Assembly (NCBI GenBank): GCA_963708795.1
Contig: CAVPUH010000003.1
Location: 124,001-188,000 of the forward strand
Length of the DNA: 64,000 nucleotides
Reading direction: 5' to 3'
Source: DAIQRJ01 sp963708795
GTDB lineage: Bacteria; Actinomycetota; Actinomycetes; Propionibacteriales; DAIQRJ01
In this document: positions 35,574 to 44,839 of the stretch, one piece after another
Position numbering within the stretch: position 1 is the first letter of the stretch
Layout: each line of letters opens with the position of its first letter
Translations under genes and position numbers: made by a program
Notes under the pieces: model-generated
The model's database searches: none
What the model was told of the DNA's origin: nothing
Seen by the model: the letters and a program-made list of their open reading frames with translations, nothing else

Positions 35574-35840
35574 CAGCCCTGCGGCAGCGGCGATCTCGTC
35601 GCCTCGCGATCGTGGCAGCCCGACCATGGTGTCGAGTAGCTCGGTCTTGATGGCCGATCTGAGCAGTGTCGCGACGCTGCCGCCGTTCAGGTAGCCGATC
35701 GCCTTGCGAACTCGGCGGCGGCGCTGTCATCGAAGACGTGGGCGATCTGTTCCGGCCCAACGGTGGTTGCCAAGGTTGTCTGCTCTCGACCGTTCGAGCA
35801 GTTGTTGCCGAAGCTGATCGGGTAGCGTGCGGCTCGTCAT
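35574..35840 (-). pseudogene. Possible N-terminal fragment of another methyltransferase
   Basis: On the minus strand MTSRTLPDQLRQQLLERSRA is followed, after small frame shifts, by EQIAHVFDDSAAAEF and RKAIGYLNGGSVATLLRSAI, then DEIAAAAG. It is broken at the epimerase junction. The pattern resembles the helical N-terminus and start of the winged helix of small-molecule methyltransferases, but evidence is thin. No start signal beyond an ATG. Confidence 0.3.
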
Positions 35841-35913
35841 TGCACAGTTCAGGTTTCGACGGTCTTGAGTCGTCTTGGCCGTGCGCACGCACGCCACGAC
35901 GAAGGCCTCCCGG

Positions 35914-37043
35914 CTAGGCCAGACGGGCCTCGAACACAAGGTTGAACGGCGTTTGCGCTACCTGGGCGAAGCGTCCGAAACCGGCACGGCGGGTGACGTC
36001 CTCGATGGCCGCCGGGCCGGCCTGCGCGCCCAGGGCGGCGCCGACGTCCTGGCTGAGCGAGTTCGGCACGCACACCAAGGTGGAAGCGTTGTAGTAGACG
36101 CGGCCGACGGGATTGAGGTTGCCCTCGACTGAGTCGTCTGCGGCCGGCTCCACGATCATCCAGGACCCGTCCGGCGCCAAGGCCTGGCGGATGTGGACGG
36201 AGGCTCCGACCGGATCACCCATGTCGTGCAGGGCGTCGAAGACGGTGACCAGGTCGTAGCCGGTGCCGGGGAAGTCGGTCGCGCCGGCGACCTCGAACCG
36301 GCAGTTGGCCAGTCCGGCTCTGCTCGCCGTCGCTTCGGCGGCCTCAATCGATGCAGGGTGGTAGTCGAAGCCGACCACCTCGGTGGCCGGGAAGGCTTGC
36401 GCCATCAGCACCGTCGAGCTGCCGTAGCCGCACCCGAGGTCGGCGACGGTGCCGCCAGCCGTCAGCCGGTCGACGACGCCGTCGAGTGCAGGCAGCCAGT
36501 TGGTCACCAGGTTGGCGACGTAGCCGGGCCGGAAGAACCGGTCGACGCCGACGAACATGTCGGGATCGTGCTGGTCCCAGCCGAAGCCTCCGCCGGTGCG
36601 GAAGGCCTCGATCAGGGCATCCAGGTTGCGGCCAATCGCCGGGGTCATCCAGAAGGCGCCGGCCGCGAACGCGGGACTGTCCTCCTGGCCCAGGACGCAG
36701 GCTTGCTCCGGAGTCATCCAGTAGCGGTCGGTGGCCGGGTCGTAGCGGACGTAGTCGCCGGCCGCTTGACCCCGGAGCCATTCGCGGACGTAGCGCTCGG
36801 CGGTGTCGGTGGCCGCGGCCAGCTCGTCCGAGGTGCTCGGCCCGGCTTCGGCCAGGGCACGAAAGAGGCCGAGCTTGTCGCCGATCACCACGGTGATGGC
36901 ATGCAGCGAGGCACCGAGGTCGGTCACGATCTGGCCCAGGAAGGCGTTCAGGGCCTCCTCGTCGACGGCGGGCACGTCGACGCCGGACTGGTCGGTTGCC
37001 GTGGTCGGCTGGGTGGTGGTGTGGGAGTGCTGGTTGTGGTCAT
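35914..37043 (-). CDS. Class I SAM-dependent methyltransferase with winged-helix N-domain
   Basis: Residues upstream of about 37043 belong to an HTH regulator in the same frame. The methyltransferase part starts at TTTQPTTATDQ and has the winged-helix dimerisation domain (GDKLGLFRALAEAGPSTSDE; RYVREWLRGQAAGDYV) and a Rossmann domain with motif I VADLGCGYGSSTVLMAQAFP, GFDYHPASIEAAEA and VTVFDALHDMGDPVGASVHI. It closely resembles the 41918-42994 gene. A natural ATG (37041-37043, MTTTSTPT) lies one base out of frame, so a small indel probably fused two genes. The substrate is unknown; such enzymes usually methylate small molecules. Confidence 0.85.
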
Positions 37044-39441
37044 GGACGGCAGCCTCGTCCTCACCGATCCGACGCGCATCGGCAAGATTGCCGACCTCGC
37101 TGCCGAACCTCCGTGCGTCTGCCGCCGGCGAGCTCAGTCCGGGGTCGGGTCCGAGCAGGCCGAGCTCGGCTGCCCGTCGTGCGGCCGCGGTCCGCGTCGT
37201 CACGTCGAGTTTCGCGTACACCGACCGTAGGTGGGCGTGCACGGTCCGTGGGCTGAGCTGGAGCCGTTCGGCCACCTCGTGGTCGTGTGACCCGTCGGCT
37301 ATCAGGCTCAGCACCTGACGCTCGCGGGCCGTCAGCCCGACCGCGCTCGACGACGCCCGAGCACCCAGCTCGCTCACCGCGGCACCGGCGAGCTCCATCG
37401 CCTGGTCGGCTGGTCAGCCGGGCGCCGGCGTCGAAGGCGGCCTGCCAGCGCTGCGGGCCGAGACTGCGTCGACTGGCCGCGACGGCGGCCCGATAGTCCG
37501 CCATCCTGTACGGCATGCGCGGGTCCGCGTCGATCGCCCGCCAGGTCACGGCGGCACCGAACAGTTCGGCGGCCTGCGCGTGTGCACCGAGCGCCGCCGC
37601 GACGATCGCCAGATCCTCCAGCAGGTCCTCGACCTCACGGACGAAACCGGTGCGCTCTTGGATCGCGACCGCCTCCCCGTAAGCGGCGACGGCATCGGAG
37701 TAGCGGCCCTGGGCGCAGAGGGCTTCCCCCAGCAGGCAGACGGCCGAGAAGATCCCGTAGGCCGAGTAGATCCCGTAGTCGGCGCCCCTTTCTCCGAAGA
37801 CGTTCTTGGGCCTCACGCGCACATGCTGCGGCGTGATCGGGTTGGTCGCGGGCGAGGGCGAGCATCGCGTCCTGATAGATCGTCCACGCCTCGCCCGGCC
37901 GGTCGTTGGTCCGCTGGACGACGTCCCGGGCCTCGTCGTTGTACGCTTCGGCGGCTTCGAGGTCAGCAGGCCTGCAGCGAGGCCTCCATCAGTCCCCGCA
38001 ACGCCGCCGCCTCACCTCCCTCGTGGCCGAGGAGCGCGGAAGTGCGCGAGGGACTCCTCGAACCATTGCCCGGGCGTGCGCCGGCTCCTTCATGGTCAGC
38101 TGACCGGCCGCGTAGCAGGCCCAAGCCCGGTTCAGGAGGACGGTCTGGTCGTCGCTGTCGAACGGGAGGGCCAACACGGCAGCGAGACGCTCGAGCCGGC
38201 GCGGCCTGGGTGGGATCGCATACGGCCAGAACAGGTCCAGCGCCTGCATCAGACGCAAGGCGCCGCCGGCATCACCACGCTCCACAGCCCAGCGCCGCGC
38301 CGCGTCGAGGTTGGCGTTCTCCGCCATCAGCGGGTGGCTGCGGTGAGGCTCGCGCTGGAACGCGGCGTGGTCAGTCCACGGTTCGGCCAGCCCGACGAAG
38401 TAGTCGAAGTGTCGTCGACGAACCACATCTTCGCGGTCGGCACTCTCGGACCGTAGTCGGGCCAGCGCGTGGCTGCGGATGAGCTCATGCACGGCGAACC
38501 GACCCTCCGCGGACGGGTCGCGGAAGATCAAGCCACGCTCGACCAGGACGGCGAGGGTGTCGAGATCGGTGTCAGCGACCGACTTCGGCTGCCTCAGCGG
38601 TGAAGCCGCCGGCGAAGACGCCGAGCGACGCGAGCACACGCTGCTGGTCGGAGGTCAGCAAGGCCATCGACGCGTCCAGGACGGCCGTCATGTCCCGGTG
38701 CCGGGGCAGCACGGTGGCGGTGCGCGATGACAGCTCCTCTGGTCGGCTCCGGAGTTGTTCGGTCGGTGACCTGACATGTGACCAGGCGGCGAGCAGCTCG
38801 ATCGCCAGCGGCAGAACCACCGACCAGGCGGCACAGTTCGGTGACGGCCTCAGTCTTCCTGGGCGAGAGGTGCGTAGCCCACTCGGGCGGCGCGGTCGGC
38901 GAACAGCTCGCTCGCCCTCCGCCAGCGGCGGCAAGGGATGCAGCCACTCGTACGCCGAGGAAAGCGGCACCCTGCTCGTGGCCAAGACGGTCAACGCCTC
39001 CACCTCCGACCAGCAGCGCGTCGACGAGCTGCCGGCAGGTGACGACGCTGGACCTCGCAGTTGTCGAGCACCAGCAGCGTCGGCTCGATCGCGGAGCGCG
39101 TTGACGACGCCAACGGTCGGATCAGCACCACCGCCGGCCGGCAGACCCAAGGCCACGGCAACCCCACCCGCCACATCACTCGGCCCGGTCGCTGTGGAGA
39201 GGTCGACCCACACGCAGTCGTGATCGCCGAAAGCCATCTCCGCCGCCAGCCGCGTCTTCCCGGCCCCGCCCAGACCCACCACGGTGACAAGTCGACCCGG
39301 CTGCAGCAAACCACGAAGCGCAGCGATCTCGGCACGCCGCCCAACGAACCGGGTCGGATAGCGCGGCGGCCCGACACGTCCCGAACCGGTCGAGCCACGC
39401 CGGGAGATCGCCTGCGACGATTCAGCGGGCAGGTTCGGCAC
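37044..39441 (-). pseudogene. ATPase-TPR-LuxR (AfsR/LAL-like) regulator, many frameshifts
   Basis: A large regulator starting at ATG 39441. Walker A is VVGLGGAGKTRLAAEMAFG after FVGRRAEIAALRGLL, and Walker B is TLLVLDNCE (other frame, about 39065). LTVLATSRVPL, EAVTELCRLV (other frame), VVLPLAIELLAAWS, LIFRDPSAEGRFAVHELIRS and TPR-like helices follow (LLGEALCAQGRYSDAVAAYG), then AFDAGARL and a LuxR HTH (VGLTARERQVLSLIADGSHD; LSPRTVHAHLRSVYAKLDV). At least six frame changes are needed. No in-frame stop separates the HTH from the methyltransferase. Its presumed job is ligand- or ATP-dependent activation of the neighbouring methyltransferase. Confidence 0.78.
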
Positions 39442-39684
39442 GTCTTGAACTCCCTCCGGGGCTCGGCGGCCCGTGCGGTGATCCTTTCAGCCCCAGCCCC
39501 TGCCGGCCAGAGCCCCCGACCACGTTGACTCGCCAGCGTTCTCGGAGGTAACCCGGCCCGGTGACCGACACCCGAACGTGCCATTAGCGCCGGAACGAAC
39601 CCGAACCAACCTGGACCGGGACGATCTCGATATCAGCCTGAACCCACCCTCCAGACCCATCGGCGAACGGCTAGAGAAGCGTTC

Positions 39685-39728
39685 CTACACCGTGAGTCGC
39701 AGGTTCGAATCCCGCCCGGTGGGCACCA
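39685..39728 (+). repeat. tRNA-Arg-like 3'-end remnant (attachment-site-like)
   Basis: CGCAGGTTCGAATCCCGC is a T-arm and GGTGGGCACCA an acceptor strand with CCA. TTCCTACAC just upstream could be an anticodon loop. The spacing between T-arm and acceptor is two bases too long for a working tRNA, and no 5' half is present. AAACCCGCACGTCAGAGGCC follows, similar to the flank of the tRNA-Gly att copies. It is probably left by another integration. The surrounding 39442-40010 has no supportable gene. Confidence 0.55.
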
Positions 39729-40010
39729 ACAAACCCGCACGTCAGAGGCCCTACCCACGTCCGCGCCGAAGTCCGACGCCGCCCCGTCGATCATCGTGCC
39801 GTCTACGTTGCCACGCAAGAACGGCCGCGACACCAAGAGGTGGGACACCCGAGAGGAGCCGGTCGGTGGCGCGAGACCCGGCGTTGACGGCGAAGAACCT
39901 GGCCAGAGCTGCCAATGCTGAGGGACCTCGCCAATCGGTGGATGCGAGCGATTGTGACATTCGTGAGACACCTGCCGCTGTGTCGACACCGAGCCTTCAG
40001 GGCACCTACC

Positions 40011-40213
40011 TCCCAAAAATCGAACTAGCTCAACCCCGGGCCACAAGCGGGCCACTAACCCCGTCGATCAGGGTCAATCCAGGGCGTCACGAGTCCACGA
40101 TTCACGCTCCACGGACCCTCGAAACAACCCACGACATCGGCGTCCCAAGCTCAGAATGTTCGTTCGATTCCCGTCATCCGCTCCACACAAACGGCCAGGT
40201 CAGAGGCCTGATT
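40011..40213 (+). repeat. Element right end plus degenerate tRNA-Gly att copy; right border of island
   Basis: A second copy of the right-end block: TCCCAAAAATCGAAC, GGGCCACAAGCGGGCCAC (40038-40055), TAACCCCGTCGAT, CCACGACATCGG and then the tRNA-Gly 3' half (40142-40185) with mismatches in the T-stem (AGAATGTTCG for ACAATGCGGG). ACGGCCAGGTCAGAGGC follows. Beyond this point no further att copy occurs and gene integrity improves. Confidence 0.85.
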
Positions 40214-40291
40214 GGGACGGTCGCCACCACTGCCGACCTCGACGGCGGACACTGACGACGTGCCGGAGCGCTCCGTGGGTGACGACCATCC

Positions 40292-41878
40292 TCACGGTCC
40301 ATACTCCGCGTCGCGGGGGATCGACACCAGACCGTGTTGGAGCGCATAGAGGCTGGCTCCCACCCGGTTGGTCGCTCCCACTTTGGTGTAGGTCCGCTCG
40401 ACATGGTTGCGCACGGTCTTCTCGCTCAGCACCAACTGGTTGGCGATCTCTCGGTTCGTGAACCCTCGAGAGACGAGACCGAGGACCTCTTGTTCTCGCG
40501 GGGTGAGCTGGTCATCGCGCCGAGGCCGGGTGGCCGAGTGTCCGGCGCCGAATAGGACCGCTTCGACGCAGTCGGGATCGAGCACGCCGGAACCGCCCCT
40601 GTCCCGCAGTCTCGCCATGGCCTGCGAGGGCGTCATCGCCGCGCGGTACGGCCGTGGCTCGAGTGCTGACTGGTACGCGACCGCGGCGGCGAGGACGCGT
40701 TCGCTGCGCCCGAGCATGGATCCAGCGAGGCCGAGCGGATACCCGCTGCCGTCGAGGTGCTCATGGTGCGCGCGCGCGACGGTACGCACCGCGCCGAGCC
40801 CGGGGATCCGGGCCAGCACACGCTCGGTCAGGTAGGGATGCATCCGCACTCGCTCCCACTCCGGCGGGCTCAGGTCGGCGGGCTTCGACCACACCTGATT
40901 GGAGACACCGAGCCGACCGACGTCGTGCAGATGTCCGGCACGGCGGAGCGTGCGGACGTCGCCGGGGCGCATACCCAGCCGCTCGGCGGCAGCCGCCGAC
41001 AGCGCGGCCACGCCCCGTGAGTGGCCCAATGTGAAGGGGCACTTGAGATCGACGAAATCGCCGATCGCGCACACCAGAGCGTCGAGGCCCTCGTCGGTGA
41101 GCCGGACGTCCCGATCGGGCGCCTGGTCGAGGGCCTCCCTCCACACGTCGCCATCCGGGGCAGCGGCGAACAGCTCCTCAGGGGAGGTCAGGGCGGCGTC
41201 GACCACGGCGGGGTCGAATTGGCCACCGCGCCTGATGCCGGCCATCGCGGTGACTGCGTCGAGGCCGTACATCCGGTGGTGCACCTCGGCGACATCGGCG
41301 AACTGGGCGATCCTCATCTCGATGGGGATCTCGTCCCCGGTTGAGCCGGCCGGTAGGCCGTGGCCGTCGTAGCGCTCGAAGGTGTACGCCAGTGTGGCCG
41401 CTACCTCCGCTGGGAGGCCGATGTGTCGCGCGAGAGCCGCTGCCGACGCGCAGTGCGAGTGGATCAGCGTGGCGAGCTGGCCGCGCGCGTCGCGGAACAG
41501 AGTCCCCATCACCTTCAGCCGCTGTGGCAGGGCTTCGCCCTTGGCGACGTTGCCGAGAAGGAACCGTAGGTACGGCAAGCCCGACCAGTCGACCAGGTAG
41601 GCCTCCTGCCGGACCGCGATGTCGTCGCCAAACCACCGGGCGTATTCGTGGGAGTCTGCGTGACACCCGATCCACATCACCAAAGTGGTGTAGTAGACGG
41701 TGCCGCACCGCTCAGGCTCGAGGCCTAGCCGGTCGGCCAGCCGGCAGCCGATCGTTGCCGATCGGAGCATGTGCTCGGTGGGCTGGCCCAAACCGATGTC
41801 GATTGCCACGGAGAGCCCGGCCAGCACTTCGACACGCCGGGGAAGGGTCTCTCCACGGTCTCCGCCCGGGCCCTTCAT
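40292..41878 (-). CDS. HD-GYP-type phosphohydrolase fused to LuxR HTH
   Basis: A 528-residue regulator. An N-terminal HD-like helical domain (HMLRSATIGCRLADRLGLEP; FERYDGHGLPAGSTGDEIP) is followed by an HD-GYP-like domain with HLHDVGRLGV and HHEHLDGSGYPLGL. The C-terminal LuxR/NarL HTH reads LTPREQEVLGLVSRGFTNRE and LSEKTVRNHVERTYTKVGAT. A nucleotide (possibly cyclic dinucleotide) signal might control DNA binding, although such actinobacterial fusions are poorly characterised. The next gene on the same strand upstream is a methyltransferase, echoing the regulator/methyltransferase pairing at 36-39 kb. First intact gene right of the island. Confidence 0.88.
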   Translation of the reverse strand: MKGPGGDRGETLPRRVEVLAGLSVAIDIGLGQPTEHMLRSATIGCRLADRLGLEPERCGTVYYTTLVMWIGCHADSHEYARWFGDDIAVRQEAYLVDWSGLPYLRFLLGNVAKGEALPQRLKVMGTLFRDARGQLATLIHSHCASAAALARHIGLPAEVAATLAYTFERYDGHGLPAGSTGDEIPIEMRIAQFADVAEVHHRMYGLDAVTAMAGIRRGGQFDPAVVDAALTSPEELFAAAPDGDVWREALDQAPDRDVRLTDEGLDALVCAIGDFVDLKCPFTLGHSRGVAALSAAAAERLGMRPGDVRTLRRAGHLHDVGRLGVSNQVWSKPADLSPPEWERVRMHPYLTERVLARIPGLGAVRTVARAHHEHLDGSGYPLGLAGSMLGRSERVLAAAVAYQSALEPRPYRAAMTPSQAMARLRDRGGSGVLDPDCVEAVLFGAGHSATRPRRDDQLTPREQEVLGLVSRGFTNREIANQLVLSEKTVRNHVERTYTKVGATNRVGASLYALQHGLVSIPRDAEYGP

Positions 41879-41917
41879 GACCTGATTGTGCTCCTCGTGG
41901 CTACGACTACCGACCCG

Positions 41918-42994
41918 TCAGGGCCGGATGTCGAAGACCCTGTTGAACGGGCTCTGGGCGACCGAGGCGAAACGGGTGAACCCCGCACTGGTGACCACGT
42001 CGCGGATGCGGGCGGGCCCAGCTTGGGTGCCGAGGGCCAGGCCGACGTCCTGGGCAAGCGAGCACGGGGTACACAGCAGCGTGGAGAAGCCGTAGTACGC
42101 CCGGCCGACCGGGTTCAGGTTGTCGCTGACTGTGTCGCCGGCCATGGGTTCGACGACCATCCAGGTGCCATCGGGGGCAAGTGCGTCGAGGACGTGGCGT
42201 GACGCGCCGACCGGATCGCCCATGTCGTGCAGGGCATCGAAGGTGGTGACCAAGTCGTACTCGATACCGGGGAATGCGGTTGCGGTCGCGGTCTGAAACT
42301 GCACCCGGTCGCTCACACCAGCCTCGGCAGCCCGCTCTCGGGCGGTGGCGATGGACGCTTCGTGGGAGTCGAACCCGGTGAAGGTGGAGTTCTTGAACGC
42401 TTGGGCCATGATCAGCGTGGAAGCACCGTGACCACACCCCACGTCCGCGACGTTGGCGCCGCGCTCGAGCCGATCGACGACGCCGTCCAGCGCCGGCAGC
42501 CAATCGTCGACGAGGTGGGCGTTGTACATCGTGCGAAAGAACCGCTCGCAGCCGTCGTGTACGTCGCTGTGGTGCGCGTGCCAGCCCAGTCCGTCGTTGC
42601 TACGGGCGGCGGCGAGTACATCGTCGATGTCGTGGACCGTGCCCAGGGCGATCTGGAAGAAGCCGGGCAGGTAGGCAGGGCTGCCCGGATCGGTCAGCGC
42701 CGCCGCCTGCTCGGGCGGCAACGTGTAGCGATTCGTGGCGGCCTCGTACGTCACATAGCCGCCGGCGGCCTGGGCGTTGAGCCACTCGCGCGCGTACGGC
42801 ACGCCGGTTCCGGTCGCCTCCGCCAGTTCCGCCGGTGTCAACGGCCCGCCCGCCATGGTGGTGTAGTACCCCAGCTTGTCGCCAAGGACAACCAGGGCGG
42901 TGTTCAGGGTGGCACCGACTTCGTCGACCGCCTTGTAGACGAAAGCCATGAGCTTGTCGACGTCGATGGGCGGTGCCTGCTGAAGATCAGTCAT
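41918..42994 (-). CDS. Class I SAM-dependent methyltransferase with winged-helix N-domain
   Basis: A 358-residue enzyme; the ATG at 42994 has AAGGAAAC upstream. The winged-helix N-domain (ALVVLGDKLGYYTTMAGGPL; YAREWLNAQAAGGYVTYEAA) leads to the SAM site VADVGCGHGASTLIMAQAF with FTGFDSHEASIATAR and LVTTFDALHDMGDPVGASRH. The C-terminal half (NLNPVGRAYYGFSTLLCTPC) closely parallels the copy at 35.9-37.0 kb, so the two are paralogues on either side of the island border. The acceptor substrate is unknown. It overlaps the preceding gene by eight bases. Confidence 0.9.
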   Translation of the reverse strand: MTDLQQAPPIDVDKLMAFVYKAVDEVGATLNTALVVLGDKLGYYTTMAGGPLTPAELAEATGTGVPYAREWLNAQAAGGYVTYEAATNRYTLPPEQAAALTDPGSPAYLPGFFQIALGTVHDIDDVLAAARSNDGLGWHAHHSDVHDGCERFFRTMYNAHLVDDWLPALDGVVDRLERGANVADVGCGHGASTLIMAQAFKNSTFTGFDSHEASIATARERAAEAGVSDRVQFQTATATAFPGIEYDLVTTFDALHDMGDPVGASRHVLDALAPDGTWMVVEPMAGDTVSDNLNPVGRAYYGFSTLLCTPCSLAQDVGLALGTQAGPARIRDVVTSAGFTRFASVAQSPFNRVFDIRP

Positions 42995-43802
42995 GACAGT
43001 TTCCTTCGAGGGTGAGAGCGGACTGCGGTGGGCTCGTGTGGAGTTGCTGGATGTTGCTGAGGTCCGTGGTCGATCGCGATTTCATCGCCGACTTCTCCTC
43101 GACGTCGCAGACAGGCTTCGTGAACCTGGCCTGACCAGCGAAGAACAGCCCGCGCTGAGGGAGCCAGAAATCGCCGAGACGGGCCTGCTCTGTCAGCGGA
43201 GCGAGGGTGCCGAGGTCGGCGTCGTCGACCACGGCCTGACCGCCGGCGACTCGCCACACCTGCATGGGCGCGGCCTTGAAGCGCGGACCATTAGGTGTCC
43301 GTCCGCGCAATTTGATCCGTCCCGAGCGGAGGAAGCCGCTGGCCATCGACCCCATCGAGGCGAGCACGGCATCGCTGTTCCAGGCCCATTGCGGAGTGGC
43401 AGAACCCATCGTGGTCATCATCTGCGTGGCCGGCGTCGCCTCCAGGATGAGCCGCCATGAGAGCCGATCGCTCATGCTGACGTCGAGCGTCCGGTCGTCT
43501 CGCCAGGTCAACTCGATGGCGGGGACCCGCTCAACCGCCGTGACCGAGCCGAAGTAGCGGGGACAGCTGAGGTCCGGATCGGAGTTGGTGAAGATGGTCC
43601 AGCGGCCTGTCGGGTCACGGTGCCAGATCGTTCGGTACGCCGGTCCCACTGAGCTGGCCAGCATGTCCCGAAGGGCGAGGTAGTGCCCTCGTGAGTACGG
43701 CACGCCCATCGCGCCGTACCCGGTGAAGCGTTCGTCAGAGCCTCGGGCAAGTCGGGGGTCGTTCGCGAGGGTGCTGACTGCACGTCGTGGAGTTGTCGCC
43801 AT
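42987..43802 (-). CDS. Conserved-looking hypothetical protein
   Basis: A 271-residue soluble protein: GYGAMGVPYSRGHYLALRDM, SSVGPAYRTIWHRDPTGRWT, SCPRYFGSVTAV and a C-terminal region ending near FWLPQRGLFFAGQARF. Aromatic-rich beta segments suggest a lipocalin- or ligand-binding-like fold, but I recognise no named family or catalytic motif. Its last eight bases overlap the start of the methyltransferase, so the two are probably co-translated and may act on the same compound. Appears intact. Confidence 0.72.
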   Translation of the reverse strand: MATTPRRAVSTLANDPRLARGSDERFTGYGAMGVPYSRGHYLALRDMLASSVGPAYRTIWHRDPTGRWTIFTNSDPDLSCPRYFGSVTAVERVPAIELTWRDDRTLDVSMSDRLSWRLILEATPATQMMTTMGSATPQWAWNSDAVLASMGSMASGFLRSGRIKLRGRTPNGPRFKAAPMQVWRVAGGQAVVDDADLGTLAPLTEQARLGDFWLPQRGLFFAGQARFTKPVCDVEEKSAMKSRSTTDLSNIQQLHTSPPQSALTLEGNCHD

Positions 43803-44085
43803 GACCCAAGGCTGGGTCGAGGAGCCCTACCGGGGCATGGGGCATCGGCCTCAAGTGCGGAGCCCCGTCCAGTGGGCGGAGGTGCTCGATGGCCGCCTCC
43901 CAGTTGGACCGCAGCGGCTGAGTATCGCTTCGGAGTCCGACGGCCAACTTCTGAATCGCCCGGCCCGCGGCTACGCCCTCGGCGACGAGCTGCTCGACGA
44001 AAGCAGAGATCGCCTCTTCCGCCACGCGATCGGCGCTATCGGACCTAGTCGGTGATCGTCGCGGACCACACCACGCCACTCGCAC
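43735..44085 (-). CDS. Uncertain short hypothetical protein
   Basis: A frame of up to 116 residues with a plausible helical stretch (DRVAEEAISAFVEQLVAEGV, then GRAIQKLAVGLRS) and a Pro/His-rich tail. It overlaps the start of the 42987-43802 gene by 68 bases, which argues against the C-terminal part. No ribosome site is clear and no family is recognised. Otherwise 43803-44140 holds nothing I can identify. Confidence 0.25.
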   Translation of the reverse strand: MRVAWCGPRRSPTRSDSADRVAEEAISAFVEQLVAEGVAAGRAIQKLAVGLRSDTQPLRSNWEAAIEHLRPLDGAPHLRPMPHAPVGLLDPALGHGDNSTTCSQHPRERPPTCPRL

Positions 44086-44140
44086 GAGTCGATCCGGGCA
44101 TCACCAGCAGCCGCTCCCTCCCAGTCAATCCGCACGGACT

Positions 44141-44641
44141 TCACGGATGAGGTGGGTGCGGTGGATCCCATTGAAATACGGGGCCGCCGGCGGCGTGTTC
44201 GGTGAGTTCGAACGTCCAGTGCAAGCCGCGCTCGCCATTGAGGAATCGGGTGACCGGCTCGCGGATCGGATCGTAACGGTGCAGGGCGAGAAGGTCGACC
44301 GCCGTGGCCCGGTCGAACCAACGAGCATCGACGACCGTGCCGTCCGGGTCGGCTGGTTGAAGGTGCGGGTTGGTAACAGCAGCGGTGAAATTCCAGCTCC
44401 GCGACAGCTGGCGGCCGTTCTGTCGTACCTCTGACGTGGCAATCAGCTCGAACTCGGATGGGTCGATCCTGCAGCCAGACTCCTCTGCAAGTTCTCGAGC
44501 GGCTGCGACAGCTGGCGACTCACCGTCCTCGATGCCGCCGCTGGGCAACGTCCAAAGTGGCTCATGGGTGAAGGAGTCGTGGTCTTGCACCAGCAAGACT
44601 GCTTCGTCCAGGAACACGATGGTCCCGACGTAGCCACGCAT
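44141..44641 (-). CDS. NUDIX hydrolase
   Basis: A 166-residue hydrolase of nucleoside-diphosphate-linked substrates. The NUDIX box is complete: GGIEDGESPAVAAARELAEE followed by SGC, matching Gx5Ex7REUxEExGU with catalytic REL/EE. The start MRGYVGTIVFLDEAVLLVQD at 44641 gives the normal N-terminus of the fold; longer upstream reading adds an unrelated Cys/Pro-rich stretch. A substrate cannot be assigned. It stands alone between hypothetical genes on the same strand. Confidence 0.9.
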   Translation of the reverse strand: MRGYVGTIVFLDEAVLLVQDHDSFTHEPLWTLPSGGIEDGESPAVAAARELAEESGCRIDPSEFELIATSEVRQNGRQLSRSWNFTAAVTNPHLQPADPDGTVVDARWFDRATAVDLLALHRYDPIREPVTRFLNGERGLHWTFELTEHAAGGPVFQWDPPHPPHP

Positions 44642-44839
44642 GGACACAGTGAACCACCCGCCCGCCGCCCGCTGGAGGATCCTCAAACCGAACAGAGCAG
44701 GCCCCTGAGGGTGCCAGGTCATCGGCCGGGGTATGCACCGGTGTGCCGACCTGGGATTCGGTCGGGTGGTGTCGCTGACGACACAGCTACAAGCAGGCAC
44801 TCCGCACCGAGCAACGGGATCATCGACCGTGCGCGGTGC

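Noticed and set aside
30859..40185. Further tRNA-Gly genes at 30.86, 34.10 and 40.14 kb
   Set aside because: Only the 3' half from the anticodon loop onward is present; acceptor 5' strand and D-arm are missing, so these are attachment remnants.
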